Of a stretch of 27,522 nucleotides of DNA, positions 1 through 8,342 are shown in pieces. The first letter of the stretch is position 1; the number at the start of each line of letters is the position of its first letter. This DNA comes from JAWLFY01 sp964462125 (GTDB lineage Bacteria; Planctomycetota; Planctomycetia; Pirellulales; Pirellulaceae), in contig CAYWXT010000050.1 of NCBI GenBank assembly GCA_964462125.1, forward strand, positions 1 through 27,522. Reading direction: 5' to 3'. The translations under genes were made by a program, and so were the position numbers. The notes beneath the pieces were generated by a model. The model did no database searches. It saw only the letters and a program-made list of their open reading frames with translations, and was not told where the DNA came from.

Positions 1-17
1 AGAACCTATCCGGTAAC
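1..17. repeat. Left terminal inverted repeat of the IS5-family element
   Basis: It matches the reverse complement of 943-959 at 16 of 17 positions, with one mismatch at position 14. It lies just beyond the 3' end of the transposase gene. It begins exactly at base 1, so the true end could lie a base or more to the left. Confidence 0.85.
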
Positions 18-21
18 CCAC

Positions 22-879
22 TCACGTCATAAGTCCATATTTGAAAGGGGGTTGGTCGCCTGTTGGTGCAAGCCGCCTGAGCATACGTCCGATCGAGGCA
101 ACGTGGATCATTGCCTCACTTGATTCGGTTCGATGTTCGTAGTCGCGACTGAGTCGCCGCCAACGACCGAGCCAGCTGAAAGTTCTTTCAACCACCCAAC
201 GCTTGGGAAGTAGTACGAACCCCTTCGCTCCCTTGGGACGACGGATGACTTCAAGCCTCCACGTCAGGTTCTTTTGACGATCAAGCCAAGAGTTCAACGC
301 GTGATTGTGATACTTCGAATCCGCCCAGATCACCTCCAGCCGTGGTTGCCGAGACTGCGAAAGCTGCTTCATCACTGGCCGGGCCGCGTAGGCGTCATCG
401 ATCGACGCGATTGTCACCGTGACGGCAAGAAGCAACCCGAGCGAATCGACCGCAATGTTTCGCTTTCGCCCCGTAATTTTCTTGCCGCCATCGTATCCGC
501 GGCTTCCACTACGCTCGCTTGTCTTGACGGTTTGACTGTCGATGCTGGCGGCGCTGGGCTCCAGTTCTTCGCTTGGTGCTTCGAGCATGCGGATCGCTCC
601 GACAAGCCGGTCGTTGATCTTTCGCAGCGTGCCGTCATCCCGCCACTTGGCGAAGTAATCGTACACGGTGCTTTTGGGCAGAAGGTCGTGAGGAAGCATG
701 TCCCACTGGCACCCGCTTCGGCACTGATAGAAAATCGTGTTGAGCACTTCGCGCATGTCGACGCTTCGAGGGCGACCGCCTTTGCGGCTCTTACGAGGTT
801 CGGGGATCAATTCACTGACGATTTCCCACTGTTGATCGGTCAAGTCGCTGGGGTACCGTTTTCGTTCGCTGCTGGCCAT
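22..879 (-). CDS. IS5-family transposase (285 aa), intact
   Basis: DDE transposase that would cut and rejoin the ends of the surrounding element. The N-terminal part (about residues 8-85, with LTDQQWEIVSELIP and CQWDMLP) is the small helical domain typical of IS5-type transposases. A DDE domain follows. Candidate catalytic residues are the Asp in SIDSQTVKT, the Asp in VIWADSKYHN and the Glu in RWVVERTFSWLGRWRRLSRDYE; the last stretch is the usual Y-2-R-3-E-6-K-like signature region. There is one uninterrupted frame, with no frameshift as in two-ORF IS427 elements, so the copy is probably functional. It starts at ATG 879 and stops about 20 bases from the left inverted repeat. A long open frame on the opposite strand is a shadow. 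Confidence 0.93.
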   Translation of the reverse strand: MASSERKRYPSDLTDQQWEIVSELIPEPRKSRKGGRPRSVDMREVLNTIFYQCRSGCQWDMLPHDLLPKSTVYDYFAKWRDDGTLRKINDRLVGAIRMLEAPSEELEPSAASIDSQTVKTSERSGSRGYDGGKKITGRKRNIAVDSLGLLLAVTVTIASIDDAYAARPVMKQLSQSRQPRLEVIWADSKYHNHALNSWLDRQKNLTWRLEVIRRPKGAKGFVLLPKRWVVERTFSWLGRWRRLSRDYEHRTESSEAMIHVASIGRMLRRLAPTGDQPPFKYGLMT

Positions 880-942
880 CGCACACTCCGTTGCTTCGAG
901 GAACGTAAAGTCTGACGATTATTGGCCTTTCAGCAAACAGCA

Positions 943-959
943 GTTTCCGGATAGGTTCT
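943..959. repeat. Right terminal inverted repeat of the IS5-family element
   Basis: It pairs with 1-17 (16 of 17). It lies 63 bases upstream of the transposase start codon, leaving room for the transposase promoter. Receptor-type reading frame resumes right after it. Confidence 0.85.
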
Positions 960-1371
960 CATCGTTCCGCTGACCAACGCCAATATCTTGGACGATCGGA
1001 CTTACGGAGCGGAGGCAAGCTCCCGGTGGCAGATCCAGTCGCGATGGCACGTGATGGGCAGCTATTCGTGGATCAAATCGACGACGGGTCCCAAAAACAT
1101 TCTGTTCGCACAATCGGCATGGACGTTCAATCCCGCCTGGGAACTCGATTTCAACCTTCGCTACGTCGATAGCGTCCCAGCCCTCGACGTTCCCAGCTAC
1201 ATAACCAGCGACGTACGACTTGCATGGACGCCTCGGACACGGCTTGAGCTAGCCGTCGTGGGACAGAACCTGTTCGATCGTAATCACCTCCAGTTTCGAG
1301 ACGCTTTCAATACGGTAGAGGCTACCGAAGTACGCCGCGGCGTATACGGTACGTTTACGTGGTGGTTCTAA
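960..1371 (+). pseudogene. TonB-dependent receptor, C-terminal barrel remnant cut by the IS element
   Basis: From base 961 the frame reads without an ATG into IVPLTNANILDDRTYGAEAS and on to a TAA at 1369-1371. Recognisable features are the beta-strand pattern, the GQNLFDRNHLQF motif and a terminal aromatic residue (TFTWWF), all typical of the last 130 or so residues of TonB-dependent outer-membrane receptors. The plug domain and most of the barrel (usually 650-900 residues in total) are missing because the IS5 element ends at 959 directly upstream. Only a TTG (988) could start translation here, and no signal peptide remains, so the fragment should be non-functional. The intact gene would have headed the yfiR-kinase-diguanylate-cyclase operon; receptor, YfiR and sensor genes are often neighbours. 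Confidence 0.88.
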
Positions 1372-1468
1372 GTGATTATGCACATTATACCGGTTGCGAC
1401 ATCCAATTTCTGATATCGGCACCACTCATCCCGGCATACGCTATACAGAATTGAGGAAAATCCGTGCC

Positions 1469-2128
1469 GTGACGCAGAGACATTCCATCGCCGCACCGCC
1501 GCGCATCAAGCAAACTCGTGCCCGCAATCGACTGCGCATTCGCGCGACGTGCTGGTGCGCGCTCATTCTGTTGATCATCAACTGCTGCAATCCGATGGCC
1601 TCCAACGGGCAGTCGCCAGAGGTGATCGACCGTGAGTACCCATTGAAGGCGGCGTATCTCTACAATTTCGCTGCGTACATAGAGTGGCCGGATGCTGGGT
1701 TCGACGATCCGAAGGCACCGCTGGTCATCGGCGTGCTGGGGAAAGCCCCCTTCGGAGAGGTGCTCGATCAACTGACGCAACGGAAGGTCGGAAACCGAAG
1801 AGTCGCGATTCGACGCCTCAGCGTGACGGACGCCGTCGACGAGTGCCACATTCTATTCGTGGCCGCATCCGTATCAGGCGACCAACGGCAGCGAGTCCTT
1901 ACAAACACTCGGAATCGCCCGATCTTGCGCGTCGGCGAAGTACCGAGCTTCATAGAGGACGGAGGCGACATTGGCTTCTTTGTGCAGCGAAATAAATTGC
2001 GTTTCAAAATCAGCATCCACGCCGTTCGGCAACAGAAATTAAACATCAGCTCAAAGTTACTCAGGGTTGCCGCCATCGTTGACACCGAGCATGAGCGCCG
2101 AACCGACACTCCCGGACATACGCCCTGA
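1469..2128 (+). CDS. YfiR-like (DUF4154) periplasmic protein
   Basis: The DUF4154/YfiR domain is seen from about residue 55: EYPLKAAYLYNFAAYIEWP, then VIGVLGKAPFGEVLD, then the C-terminal GGDIGFFVQRNKLRFKISI region typical of the family. YfiR of Pseudomonas is a periplasmic protein that holds back a diguanylate cyclase; here it may act on the kinase encoded next. The start is uncertain. GTG 1469 gives 219 residues and has GAGGA 11 bases upstream. It puts a membrane-spanning or signal stretch (CWCALILLIINCC) at about residues 28-40, a late position with a long basic n-region. TTG 1394 would add 25 residues and has no ribosome site. It lies 4 bases from the kinase start, so the two are probably co-transcribed. 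Confidence 0.85.
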   Translation: MTQRHSIAAPPRIKQTRARNRLRIRATCWCALILLIINCCNPMASNGQSPEVIDREYPLKAAYLYNFAAYIEWPDAGFDDPKAPLVIGVLGKAPFGEVLDQLTQRKVGNRRVAIRRLSVTDAVDECHILFVAASVSGDQRQRVLTNTRNRPILRVGEVPSFIEDGGDIGFFVQRNKLRFKISIHAVRQQKLNISSKLLRVAAIVDTEHERRTDTPGHTP

Positions 2129-2132
2129 CGCC

Positions 2133-3818
2133 ATGCGATTACCAACCCATTTTTCAATCAAAACAAAGCTCAATCTACTAGCGATCTCGGCGGCGAGTAT
2201 CGCGCTATTGTTTTCGTCCGCAGCGTTCTTCTATACCGATGTCCAGCGCATTCGGTCGTCGACGGTAACCCAGCTGTCGGCATTGGCAAGCGTCGTTGGA
2301 GCCAACAGCACGGCTGCCCTGCAATTCGACGATTCGCTCTCGGCGGCTGAGATGCTCGAGTCGCTTCAGCAGCAGCCGGCCGTAGAAATGGCCGTTTTGT
2401 ATGACGAAAATGACGACGTCTTTGCGACCTTCTCCCGATCGAACGCCGCGGTGGAGGCTTCTTCAAAACCACCCCCGTCCGGTGCGCAGTTCACCGAAGA
2501 TGGCCATCTTGCGCTAGCCCAGCCGATCATTCATGACAGCCGCACGGTCGGAACAATCTATGTCCATTCAAGCTTGGAAGAGGTAAATGAGCAGTTTCTT
2601 CGACACGCCGTAATTGTAGCGGTGATCTTCGTTGTCGCACTTGCGGTCACCGCGATGATATCGTCATATTTGCAACGAATCATTTCGCGACCCGTCCTTG
2701 AACTTGCTGACACAGCCAGGCGGGTCTCAACGACACGGGATTTTTCACTCCGCGTGGTCAAACACTTCGATGATGAGCTGGGCGTGCTCTTTGATCAGTT
2801 CAACTCGATGCTTAGCGAAATTCAGCTGGGGGAGTCGGAACTGCAGAACGCGCGTGATGAACTGGAACGCCGCGTCGAGGAACGCACGGCGCAATTGACG
2901 CGGTCGAATGAGGAGCTGAGCCGAGAAGTAACAGAGCGTATCCGCGCGGAAACGGAACTGGAGGAGACGCATCACCAATTGATGGCTACCGCACGTCGGG
3001 CAGGGATGGCGGAGATTGCGACGGGCGTGCTACACAATGTCGGGAATGTCCTGAACGGCATCAATGTTTCAGCAACGCTGATGGTCGAGCGGCTCCGCCA
3101 GTCGAAGATCGACCAATTGGGGAGAGCCGTCAATTTGCTCGAAGAGCATGACGATGATCTTGGTCAATTTTTAAGCTCTGACAGCAAAGGCCAACAAGTT
3201 CCCCAATTTCTTAGAATTGTTACAGACCATCTTTTGGAGGAACAGCGTGAAATCACGGAGGAAGCGAACACGCTAGCCACAAAGGTCGACCATGTGAAGG
3301 CGATCATCGCAACCCAGCAAACGTATGCTGGCGCCACAGGAGTTATACAAACGTTCGACATCGCCGACGTTTTGGAGGAATCCATCAAGCTTCAAGCAGC
3401 TTCCTTCGAACGGCACCGAATCACAATTCGTCGTGAGTTCACAAAGCTGCCGCCGATTCTGGCGGACAAGGAAAGGCTTTTGCAGATATTTGTAAACCTG
3501 GTGAAAAATGCGAAAGAGGCGATGCAGGATGCTCACACGGAAAACACACTTACGTTTCGGACTTTATTAGTAGATGAGAACGTGCGTGCGGAGATATCGG
3601 ATACCGGTGTGGGAATCGCGGAGGAAAATATAACTCGCGTCTTTTCTCATGGTTTTACAACCAAAGCTAGTGGACATGGGTTCGGATTGCATAGCTGTGC
3701 CAACGCAGCTCAAGCGATGGGCGGCTCGCTTTCTGTAATTAGCGATGGTCCTGGAATGGGATCGACTTTTGTACTTGTGCTTCCTCTAAAAACTCCTTGC
3801 AAAAAGATGATGGTATGA
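2133..3818 (+). CDS. Membrane histidine kinase with periplasmic sensor (CHASE8-like), HAMP and HATPase
   Basis: 561 residues from ATG 2133. A first transmembrane helix (about 13-34) is followed by a periplasmic sensor of about 120 residues that resembles CHASE8 domains, a second helix (about 158-180), HAMP (about 181-233), a long coiled coil (233-290) and the kinase core. The phospho-acceptor His is probably H301 in GVLHNVGNVLN, a variant H-box. The HATPase shows the N-box (NLVKNAKEAM), G1 (SDTGVGI) and G2 (GHGFGLH). ATG 2091 would add 14 residues and overlap yfiR; 2133 fits the short cytoplasmic tail of the family. The stop overlaps the next start as ATGA, so kinase and regulator are translationally coupled and form the pair. 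Codon use is more AT-rich here than in genes to the right. Confidence 0.9.
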   Translation: MRLPTHFSIKTKLNLLAISAASIALLFSSAAFFYTDVQRIRSSTVTQLSALASVVGANSTAALQFDDSLSAAEMLESLQQQPAVEMAVLYDENDDVFATFSRSNAAVEASSKPPPSGAQFTEDGHLALAQPIIHDSRTVGTIYVHSSLEEVNEQFLRHAVIVAVIFVVALAVTAMISSYLQRIISRPVLELADTARRVSTTRDFSLRVVKHFDDELGVLFDQFNSMLSEIQLGESELQNARDELERRVEERTAQLTRSNEELSREVTERIRAETELEETHHQLMATARRAGMAEIATGVLHNVGNVLNGINVSATLMVERLRQSKIDQLGRAVNLLEEHDDDLGQFLSSDSKGQQVPQFLRIVTDHLLEEQREITEEANTLATKVDHVKAIIATQQTYAGATGVIQTFDIADVLEESIKLQAASFERHRITIRREFTKLPPILADKERLLQIFVNLVKNAKEAMQDAHTENTLTFRTLLVDENVRAEISDTGVGIAEENITRVFSHGFTTKASGHGFGLHSCANAAQAMGGSLSVISDGPGMGSTFVLVLPLKTPCKKMMV

Positions 3819-5443
3819 GCGACACGCGACGCATTTTGATCATTGACGATCAGGAACATATTCACCACGACTATCGAAAAGTGCTCGAACACGTCGATTC
3901 AACGTCGAAGGTGGATTTGGCTGCAGCTGCGATTTTTGATGATGAACCCACCGTCGCTGCAGCATTCCCAAGATTCGAATTGAACTCGGCTTACCAGGGT
4001 GACGAGGGGCTTGCGCAGGTCCTGCGTGCTCAGCAAGAGGGGCGGCCGTACGCCCTGGCGTTCGTCGATATTCGAATGCCACCCGGATGGGACGGCGTGG
4101 AAACCGTGCAGCGGATCTGGGAAGTCGATCCGGAAATCTTGATCGTTCTTTGCTCAGCCTATTCGGACTATTCTTGGGACCAGATGTCAACACAGCTCGG
4201 ACGGACAGATCAATTTTTGGTACTCAGGAAGCCGTTTGACAATATCGAAGTCCGCCAGTGCGCCATGGCGATGTCGGAACGGTGGCTGCTGGCACGCAGA
4301 GACCCGCTGACAGGACTGCTGAACCGACGTGCGTTCAATGAGCATATGCAGCGAGCTGACGCCTCCACCGCCAATGAGACCTCGCTCGCATGTTTGATGA
4401 TCGACATTGATCATTTTAAGCGGACGAACGATATGTTGGGCCATCAAGCGGGAGATGAGGTGCTTCGGCAACTGGGTGAGATTTTGAAAGGTTGTTTCCG
4501 TCAAAGCGACGTTGTCTGTCGCTACGGAGGAGAAGAAATCGCCGTTCTCTTGCCGGACATGGCGGAAGCAGAGGCAGCCGAGCTCGCGGATCGAATACGT
4601 CTGCAAATCGCGGACGCCTCTGGGGGAATTGTTGGTGCCTTACATACGATCTCGGTCAGCATCGGTGTGTCTGCGATTCGCAGTGGGGGCAAATCCGAAA
4701 TGTTGATCAATCAGGCTGATCAAGCTCTGCGGGTTGCGAAGCAGACCGGACGCAACCGCGTCGTCCGATTCTCAACCATGGCCGCCGTTGCCGCTGCTTC
4801 CCAGGAGCTGGAGTTTTATCGATTCTGGGAGGATGTGCCAGCGGAGCGTGTTATGACAGAACCGGTCCCCTGCATGAATGAGCGCGATTCGATCGACACA
4901 GCAGTGCAGTGCCTTTTGCGATGGAGGCTTGAATCGGCGCCTGTGGTCGACAGCGAGGGTACGCTCGTGGGGATCATTTCCGAAGGACAAGTGCTGGAAC
5001 TGATGCTCGCTCCCGATGGCTGGAGTCGTTCCATTGCGTCTGTGATGGAACGCAATGTCGTCTGCTACGATAAAGAAACACCGATACAGACAATTCTGGA
5101 CTTTATTCTCCGAAGTAATACAAGCAGAGTCGTGATTCGATGCGGCAATCAGCCGTTGGGTGTGATCAGCCGAAGGTCGCTTCTTCGTTGGTTCGGTCAT
5201 AGCGTCGCTCTTCAACATCGGGATTCCGGAGGAGTTCGGGCTTACGGGCCGCCTGATCCACACCGGCGAGTTCGCGTGAGCGGCACGGTCAAAGCGCTGG
5301 TCGAACGGGCAACGTCACTCGTGGAGCAACTGGAGAAGTACCCGGAGGACCCGGTGCCGCCGATCGTTGACAACGCTTCGAAATTGCAAGAGCTGATCAA
5401 TGACCTGCTTGCGGACGCGGCGCCTCAGGTTTCATCCGTTTGA
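3815..5443 (+). CDS. Response regulator diguanylate cyclase, REC-GGDEF-CBS-CBS
   Basis: 542 residues. The receiver domain (about 5-145) has the acidic pair D11/D12, phospho-acceptor D85 in FVDIRMPPGWDG and K139. GGDEF (about 163-318) has GGEEI at 238-242, an active-type variant, and an RxxD inhibitory site (R229-D232) five residues before it. It should therefore make cyclic di-GMP and be product-inhibited. Two CBS motifs (about 343-460) follow; such pairs usually bind adenine nucleotides. A C-terminal stretch (about 485-535) looks helical. The ATG at 3815 overlaps the kinase stop (ATGA). A TTG at 3797 would add six residues but is unneeded. Inferred role: output of the receptor-YfiR-kinase relay, phosphorylated at D85 by the upstream kinase, with a second input through CBS. 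Confidence 0.92.
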   Translation: MSDTRRILIIDDQEHIHHDYRKVLEHVDSTSKVDLAAAAIFDDEPTVAAAFPRFELNSAYQGDEGLAQVLRAQQEGRPYALAFVDIRMPPGWDGVETVQRIWEVDPEILIVLCSAYSDYSWDQMSTQLGRTDQFLVLRKPFDNIEVRQCAMAMSERWLLARRDPLTGLLNRRAFNEHMQRADASTANETSLACLMIDIDHFKRTNDMLGHQAGDEVLRQLGEILKGCFRQSDVVCRYGGEEIAVLLPDMAEAEAAELADRIRLQIADASGGIVGALHTISVSIGVSAIRSGGKSEMLINQADQALRVAKQTGRNRVVRFSTMAAVAAASQELEFYRFWEDVPAERVMTEPVPCMNERDSIDTAVQCLLRWRLESAPVVDSEGTLVGIISEGQVLELMLAPDGWSRSIASVMERNVVCYDKETPIQTILDFILRSNTSRVVIRCGNQPLGVISRRSLLRWFGHSVALQHRDSGGVRAYGPPDPHRRVRVSGTVKALVERATSLVEQLEKYPEDPVPPIVDNASKLQELINDLLADAAPQVSSV

Positions 5444-5793
5444 TCCAGCTGTCGGCGATCCAACGGGCGGGATTCTTGCGTGATGCCGGGGCCCGCGGGA
5501 ATCGCGACGGATCAAACATGTCGGCAAGTTCTTCCGGGAGTGTGGTGGGCCATCTTGGTTCACGGTGGGCAACGAGTGCAGAACGTGTTTCACGCAAACA
5601 AATGGTGATCTTGGCCGCTCGCCAGACGGGTTGGAAGTGAACGGAATCGTCACCACAACAACAAAATTGGCGTTCCCTCGTCCATTGTCGCTAAAGGGGA
5701 GAGCGAGATTTCGCCGAACTGTAACCCTATCGGATAAATGATTACAACTGCGCCAGGTTCACCAAACCGCAAGCCCTACGCGTAAGAGACAGA
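5444..5793. other. Intergenic stretch, no confident gene
   Basis: 350 bases between the diguanylate cyclase and the glycosyltransferase. A minus-strand frame is open from about 5690 down to 5397 with fair codon use (it includes PRWPTTLPEELADMFDPSRF), but it has no ATG and runs into the cyclase gene, so it may be a decayed gene end. Just upstream of the glycosyltransferase a TACAAC at 5743-5748 could be a weak -10 element. No strong terminator hairpin with a T tract was seen. Confidence 0.4.
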
Positions 5794-6705
5794 ATGATGA
5801 TCGTGTTGGTTGCCACCGCCGGGCGTCCGGGATTGCTGAAATCCACGCTTCAGTCGATCGTTTCCGCGGAACGCCCTTCGAGTTTCGAGGCGATCGTCGT
5901 GGTGGAAAACGGTCCTCCGTGCGGGGCCGAGGCGGTGTGCCAACAGATGACAGAGGAGGGTGCGCCAGTCCGTTTCCTGCGATGCTCGCAGGTGGGCAAG
6001 AGTGCGGCGCTCAATTACGCTTTGCCAATGATCCGGGATGAGAGCTTGGTCGTGATGACCGATGACGACGTCCAATGGGACAAACGCCTTTTGACGGCGT
6101 ATGATCGCGAGGCGCAGCGTTTTCCAAGCGGGAGATTTTTCGGTGGGCCGTGCGGAGTCGAGTACGAAGAGGAGCCACCAGCGTGGATCAAGCGGTATTT
6201 GCCGTCGTCGGTACGTGGCTGGGCTCCAACGAGCGATCAATTCAATCCGAATCGGGACTGTTTCCTAGGTTCCAACTGGGCTGCATTCGCGCGCGATCTG
6301 AAAGCGGCCGGCGGTTTTGACCCTCGATTCGGACCGGGCGCCCCGAGCGGCGGAACGGGCCAAGAATCGGAGATGCAGAAGCGATTGTATGCGGCAGGAT
6401 TTGTCGCGCAATTGGTTCCCGATGCAGTCACCTACCACTTCGTTCCGCGTGAGCGTTGTTCACCACAATGGGCAATTGCGCGTGCCCGCCGGAATGGGAT
6501 CTCGCGTGGCATCGCGGTTTCGTCCAGATCCCCCGCTCGCCAATTTTCCGCTCACTGCTCCTACGGCCTGAAACTAGCGGTTTCATCCGCTCAGTCGGTA
6601 CTGACGCTCGTCCGGCCGGGATCGAAGCGTCATTTCCATGCCACCTACCGTCGCAGTCGCTCGCTCGGCTATTTTCAGGGAGTTCGGTTTCAGCGTGCGG
6701 CCTGA
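5794..6705 (+). CDS. Family 2 glycosyltransferase
   Basis: 303 residues. It opens with the GT-A fold pattern MIVLVATAGRPGLLKSTLQS, has VVVENG for nucleotide binding, and the metal-binding run TDDDVQWD (D90-D92). A later GGFDPRFGPG segment and the GTGQESEMQKRLYAAGF region, with an acidic ED-like site, are typical of GT2 enzymes that move a sugar from a nucleotide donor to a saccharide or lipid. No membrane helix is evident, so it is probably cytosolic or peripheral. ATG 5794 is chosen; ATG 5797 is adjacent. It converges with the VWA gene 83 bases downstream. There is no partner polysaccharide gene beside it, so the acceptor is unknown. Confidence 0.85.
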   Translation: MMIVLVATAGRPGLLKSTLQSIVSAERPSSFEAIVVVENGPPCGAEAVCQQMTEEGAPVRFLRCSQVGKSAALNYALPMIRDESLVVMTDDDVQWDKRLLTAYDREAQRFPSGRFFGGPCGVEYEEEPPAWIKRYLPSSVRGWAPTSDQFNPNRDCFLGSNWAAFARDLKAAGGFDPRFGPGAPSGGTGQESEMQKRLYAAGFVAQLVPDAVTYHFVPRERCSPQWAIARARRNGISRGIAVSSRSPARQFSAHCSYGLKLAVSSAQSVLTLVRPGSKRHFHATYRRSRSLGYFQGVRFQRAA

Positions 6706-6788
6706 GCGGATCTACGATCTCGCGGCTCGTCATTCTTGCGATCTCACAGCGGCGGGCCAGTCGTACGGTTGGCCACCCCATACAGGGC

Positions 6789-8138
6789 CTAGTCGACCGC
6801 TCGGAAGGTGCCGGCGTTGGTTTCGGCCAAGCGTTCCATGAATTCTTGCGTGGGGCCGCTGACCGAAATGCCAACGGTGTTGATCAGTAAATTGTGGCGG
6901 CGGTTTCGGCGGGAAATGTCCTGGACGATCGCCGCCGGGACAGTGATTTCACCGCGATTGGGCCGGCCATCGCTGAGCAGAAAGACCGCTTCCAAGTTGC
7001 TGTCCAGACGGAACGTTTCGCGGAGGGCCGCGTAGGTGTCGGTCGACTTGTTCGTTCTCAGACCCGCTACGTAACGGAGCGCACTCGCTTTGTTCTCTTC
7101 CACGGCGGGAACCAAATCGGCTCGCCAAGGGAGCACCAACTCATTGTAGGCGATGATGGTGAACTCGGCGTCATCCGGCAGGGCGCGAATCGTTTTGACC
7201 AGCTCGCGTTTTGCATGACTCAGCCTGGTGCCGCCGTAGGTCGACTTGTTCATGCTGCCGGAGATGTCGATGACGAACACCAACCGTTGGGCGTGGATCG
7301 GGACGCCGTAGTAGCTCGACTTGGCCAACTCCATTCTTTCATTGCTGCCCGATTGCGAAGCCAGCTTGAGGGGCGCGGATTCCGCCGCCCGACCGGTTTC
7401 TCGTCGCCACGCGTCGAACCGCTCGTTGTCGCCCCGAAATTGGTCACTCGTGACTTCGTCCAAGTGCTTGCCGAGTTCATGACGAAGCTGGCCGTCGAGC
7501 GTCGTTTCCAGAGTTCCCAAGAATTCGATGGCATCGGGATGCCGCATGCGAAGCAGTGCACGGACCAGGTTGAAACGGAAGCCGTAGTGTTCCGGATAGG
7601 CGGGATGCTCGGTTTGTTCGGTGAGCGGTTCGATGGCGTCGAACCGGCGAAACTCCCCCAATGCATCGGCCGTGATCATGGCGATGTCAAGCCGCTCGTG
7701 TTGGAGCAGCTCGACAAGTAACCGCTCGGTTGCCGGATGTTCGATCCGCCCGAGCAACCGCAGCAACTCCGCTGCGCTGGGGGGAAGCGAATCGATCTCG
7801 GCGGCGCGCTCGAGATAAGATTCGCTCGCCGCGACGATCTCCTCCACCGCCTCCCGCTGAAACCGGGAATCGCTGGCAAGCTGTTGAATCAATTGCAGTC
7901 GGCGCGGTTCACTGCGGCCATTGAGCACGCGCGAGACCAGGCGGGGAGAACTCGCGCGTGCACGTTTCGGGGATTGGCCCCAGGCCACCGTGGCGGCCGT
8001 CGGGGGGCTGGCCGTCGGGGAACTGGTGGATTCGTCATCGAAGCGCTGATGGAGCCAGCCAGATGGAGCGGGGGCCGCGAAGCAGATCGCCGCGACCATC
8101 CATGCCTGCATTGCCCTACGAATAAATCGGAAACCCAT
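6789..8138 (-). CDS. Exported HEAT-repeat / von Willebrand factor A protein
   Basis: 449 residues from ATG 8138, which places a signal peptide (RRAMQAWMVAAICFAAPAPS) at the N-terminus; the frame extends further upstream but without support. A low-complexity linker rich in Ser, Thr and Pro (35-55) is followed by helical HEAT-like repeats (about 65-230), for example ATERLLVELLQHERLDIAMI and DALGEFRRFDAIEPL. A VWA domain (about 284-449) follows, with a complete metal-ion-dependent adhesion site: D291-x-S293-x-S295 (DISGSM), Thr near 366-368 and D390 in LSDGRPN. It is likely a periplasmic or surface metal-dependent adhesion or scaffolding protein. It is divergently transcribed from the sialidase-dipeptidase gene across 204 bases. 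Confidence 0.88.
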   Translation of the reverse strand: MGFRFIRRAMQAWMVAAICFAAPAPSGWLHQRFDDESTSSPTASPPTAATVAWGQSPKRARASSPRLVSRVLNGRSEPRRLQLIQQLASDSRFQREAVEEIVAASESYLERAAEIDSLPPSAAELLRLLGRIEHPATERLLVELLQHERLDIAMITADALGEFRRFDAIEPLTEQTEHPAYPEHYGFRFNLVRALLRMRHPDAIEFLGTLETTLDGQLRHELGKHLDEVTSDQFRGDNERFDAWRRETGRAAESAPLKLASQSGSNERMELAKSSYYGVPIHAQRLVFVIDISGSMNKSTYGGTRLSHAKRELVKTIRALPDDAEFTIIAYNELVLPWRADLVPAVEENKASALRYVAGLRTNKSTDTYAALRETFRLDSNLEAVFLLSDGRPNRGEITVPAAIVQDISRRNRRHNLLINTVGISVSGPTQEFMERLAETNAGTFRAVD

Positions 8139-8342
8139 GGGACAGCATCCAACATGTGGAAGGTCGGCTGGGATGAATTCGCCACAGCCGTCAACGTAAC
8201 GGGCCGAGAAAGCGCAGGTCAAGCCAGTGCCACTCTGGACACCGCGTTGGGCCGGACACCTTTTTTCCCGCTCCCGCTTGGGCCGCCCGGGGGTGATACA
8301 CTGGGACGGCTTCACCATTGTCCCCTTCACTCCCAACGAATC
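8139..8342. promoter_or_regulatory. Divergent intergenic region with probable promoters for the VWA gene and the sialidase-dipeptidase gene
   Basis: Both flanking genes start here and point outward, so at least two promoters must lie in or near these 204 bases. For the + gene, TACACT at 8297-8302 is a possible -10 element giving a leader of about 35 bases. A TTGGGC at 8278-8283 is too close to be its -35. No -10 for the minus gene stands out. A T6 run at 8262-8267 is not preceded by a hairpin. Confidence 0.4.

Larger units (their letters stand above)
1..959 (-). mobile_element. IS5-family insertion sequence, apparently complete
   Basis: A single transposase gene on the minus strand is bracketed by terminal inverted repeats. 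The first 17 bases and the reverse complement of 943-959 agree at 16 of 17 positions (core AGAACCTATCCGG). The size of about 0.96 kb is normal for a one-ORF IS5-family element. The right end abuts the remnant of a TonB-dependent receptor gene, so the element sits inside a gene. The left end coincides with the first base of the window, so the left flank and any target-site duplication cannot be seen. Confidence 0.9.

Noticed and set aside
274..915. Long + strand open frame opposite the transposase
   Set aside because: Fully antisense to a well-recognised transposase and without any recognisable domain.
5397..5690. Minus-strand open frame across the gap after the cyclase gene
   Set aside because: It has fair codon use but no ATG, no domain and overlaps the cyclase gene; at best a decayed end.
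7737..8342. Upstream extension of the sialidase-dipeptidase frame
   Set aside because: It runs antisense through the VWA gene; a good signal peptide begins at ATG 8343.
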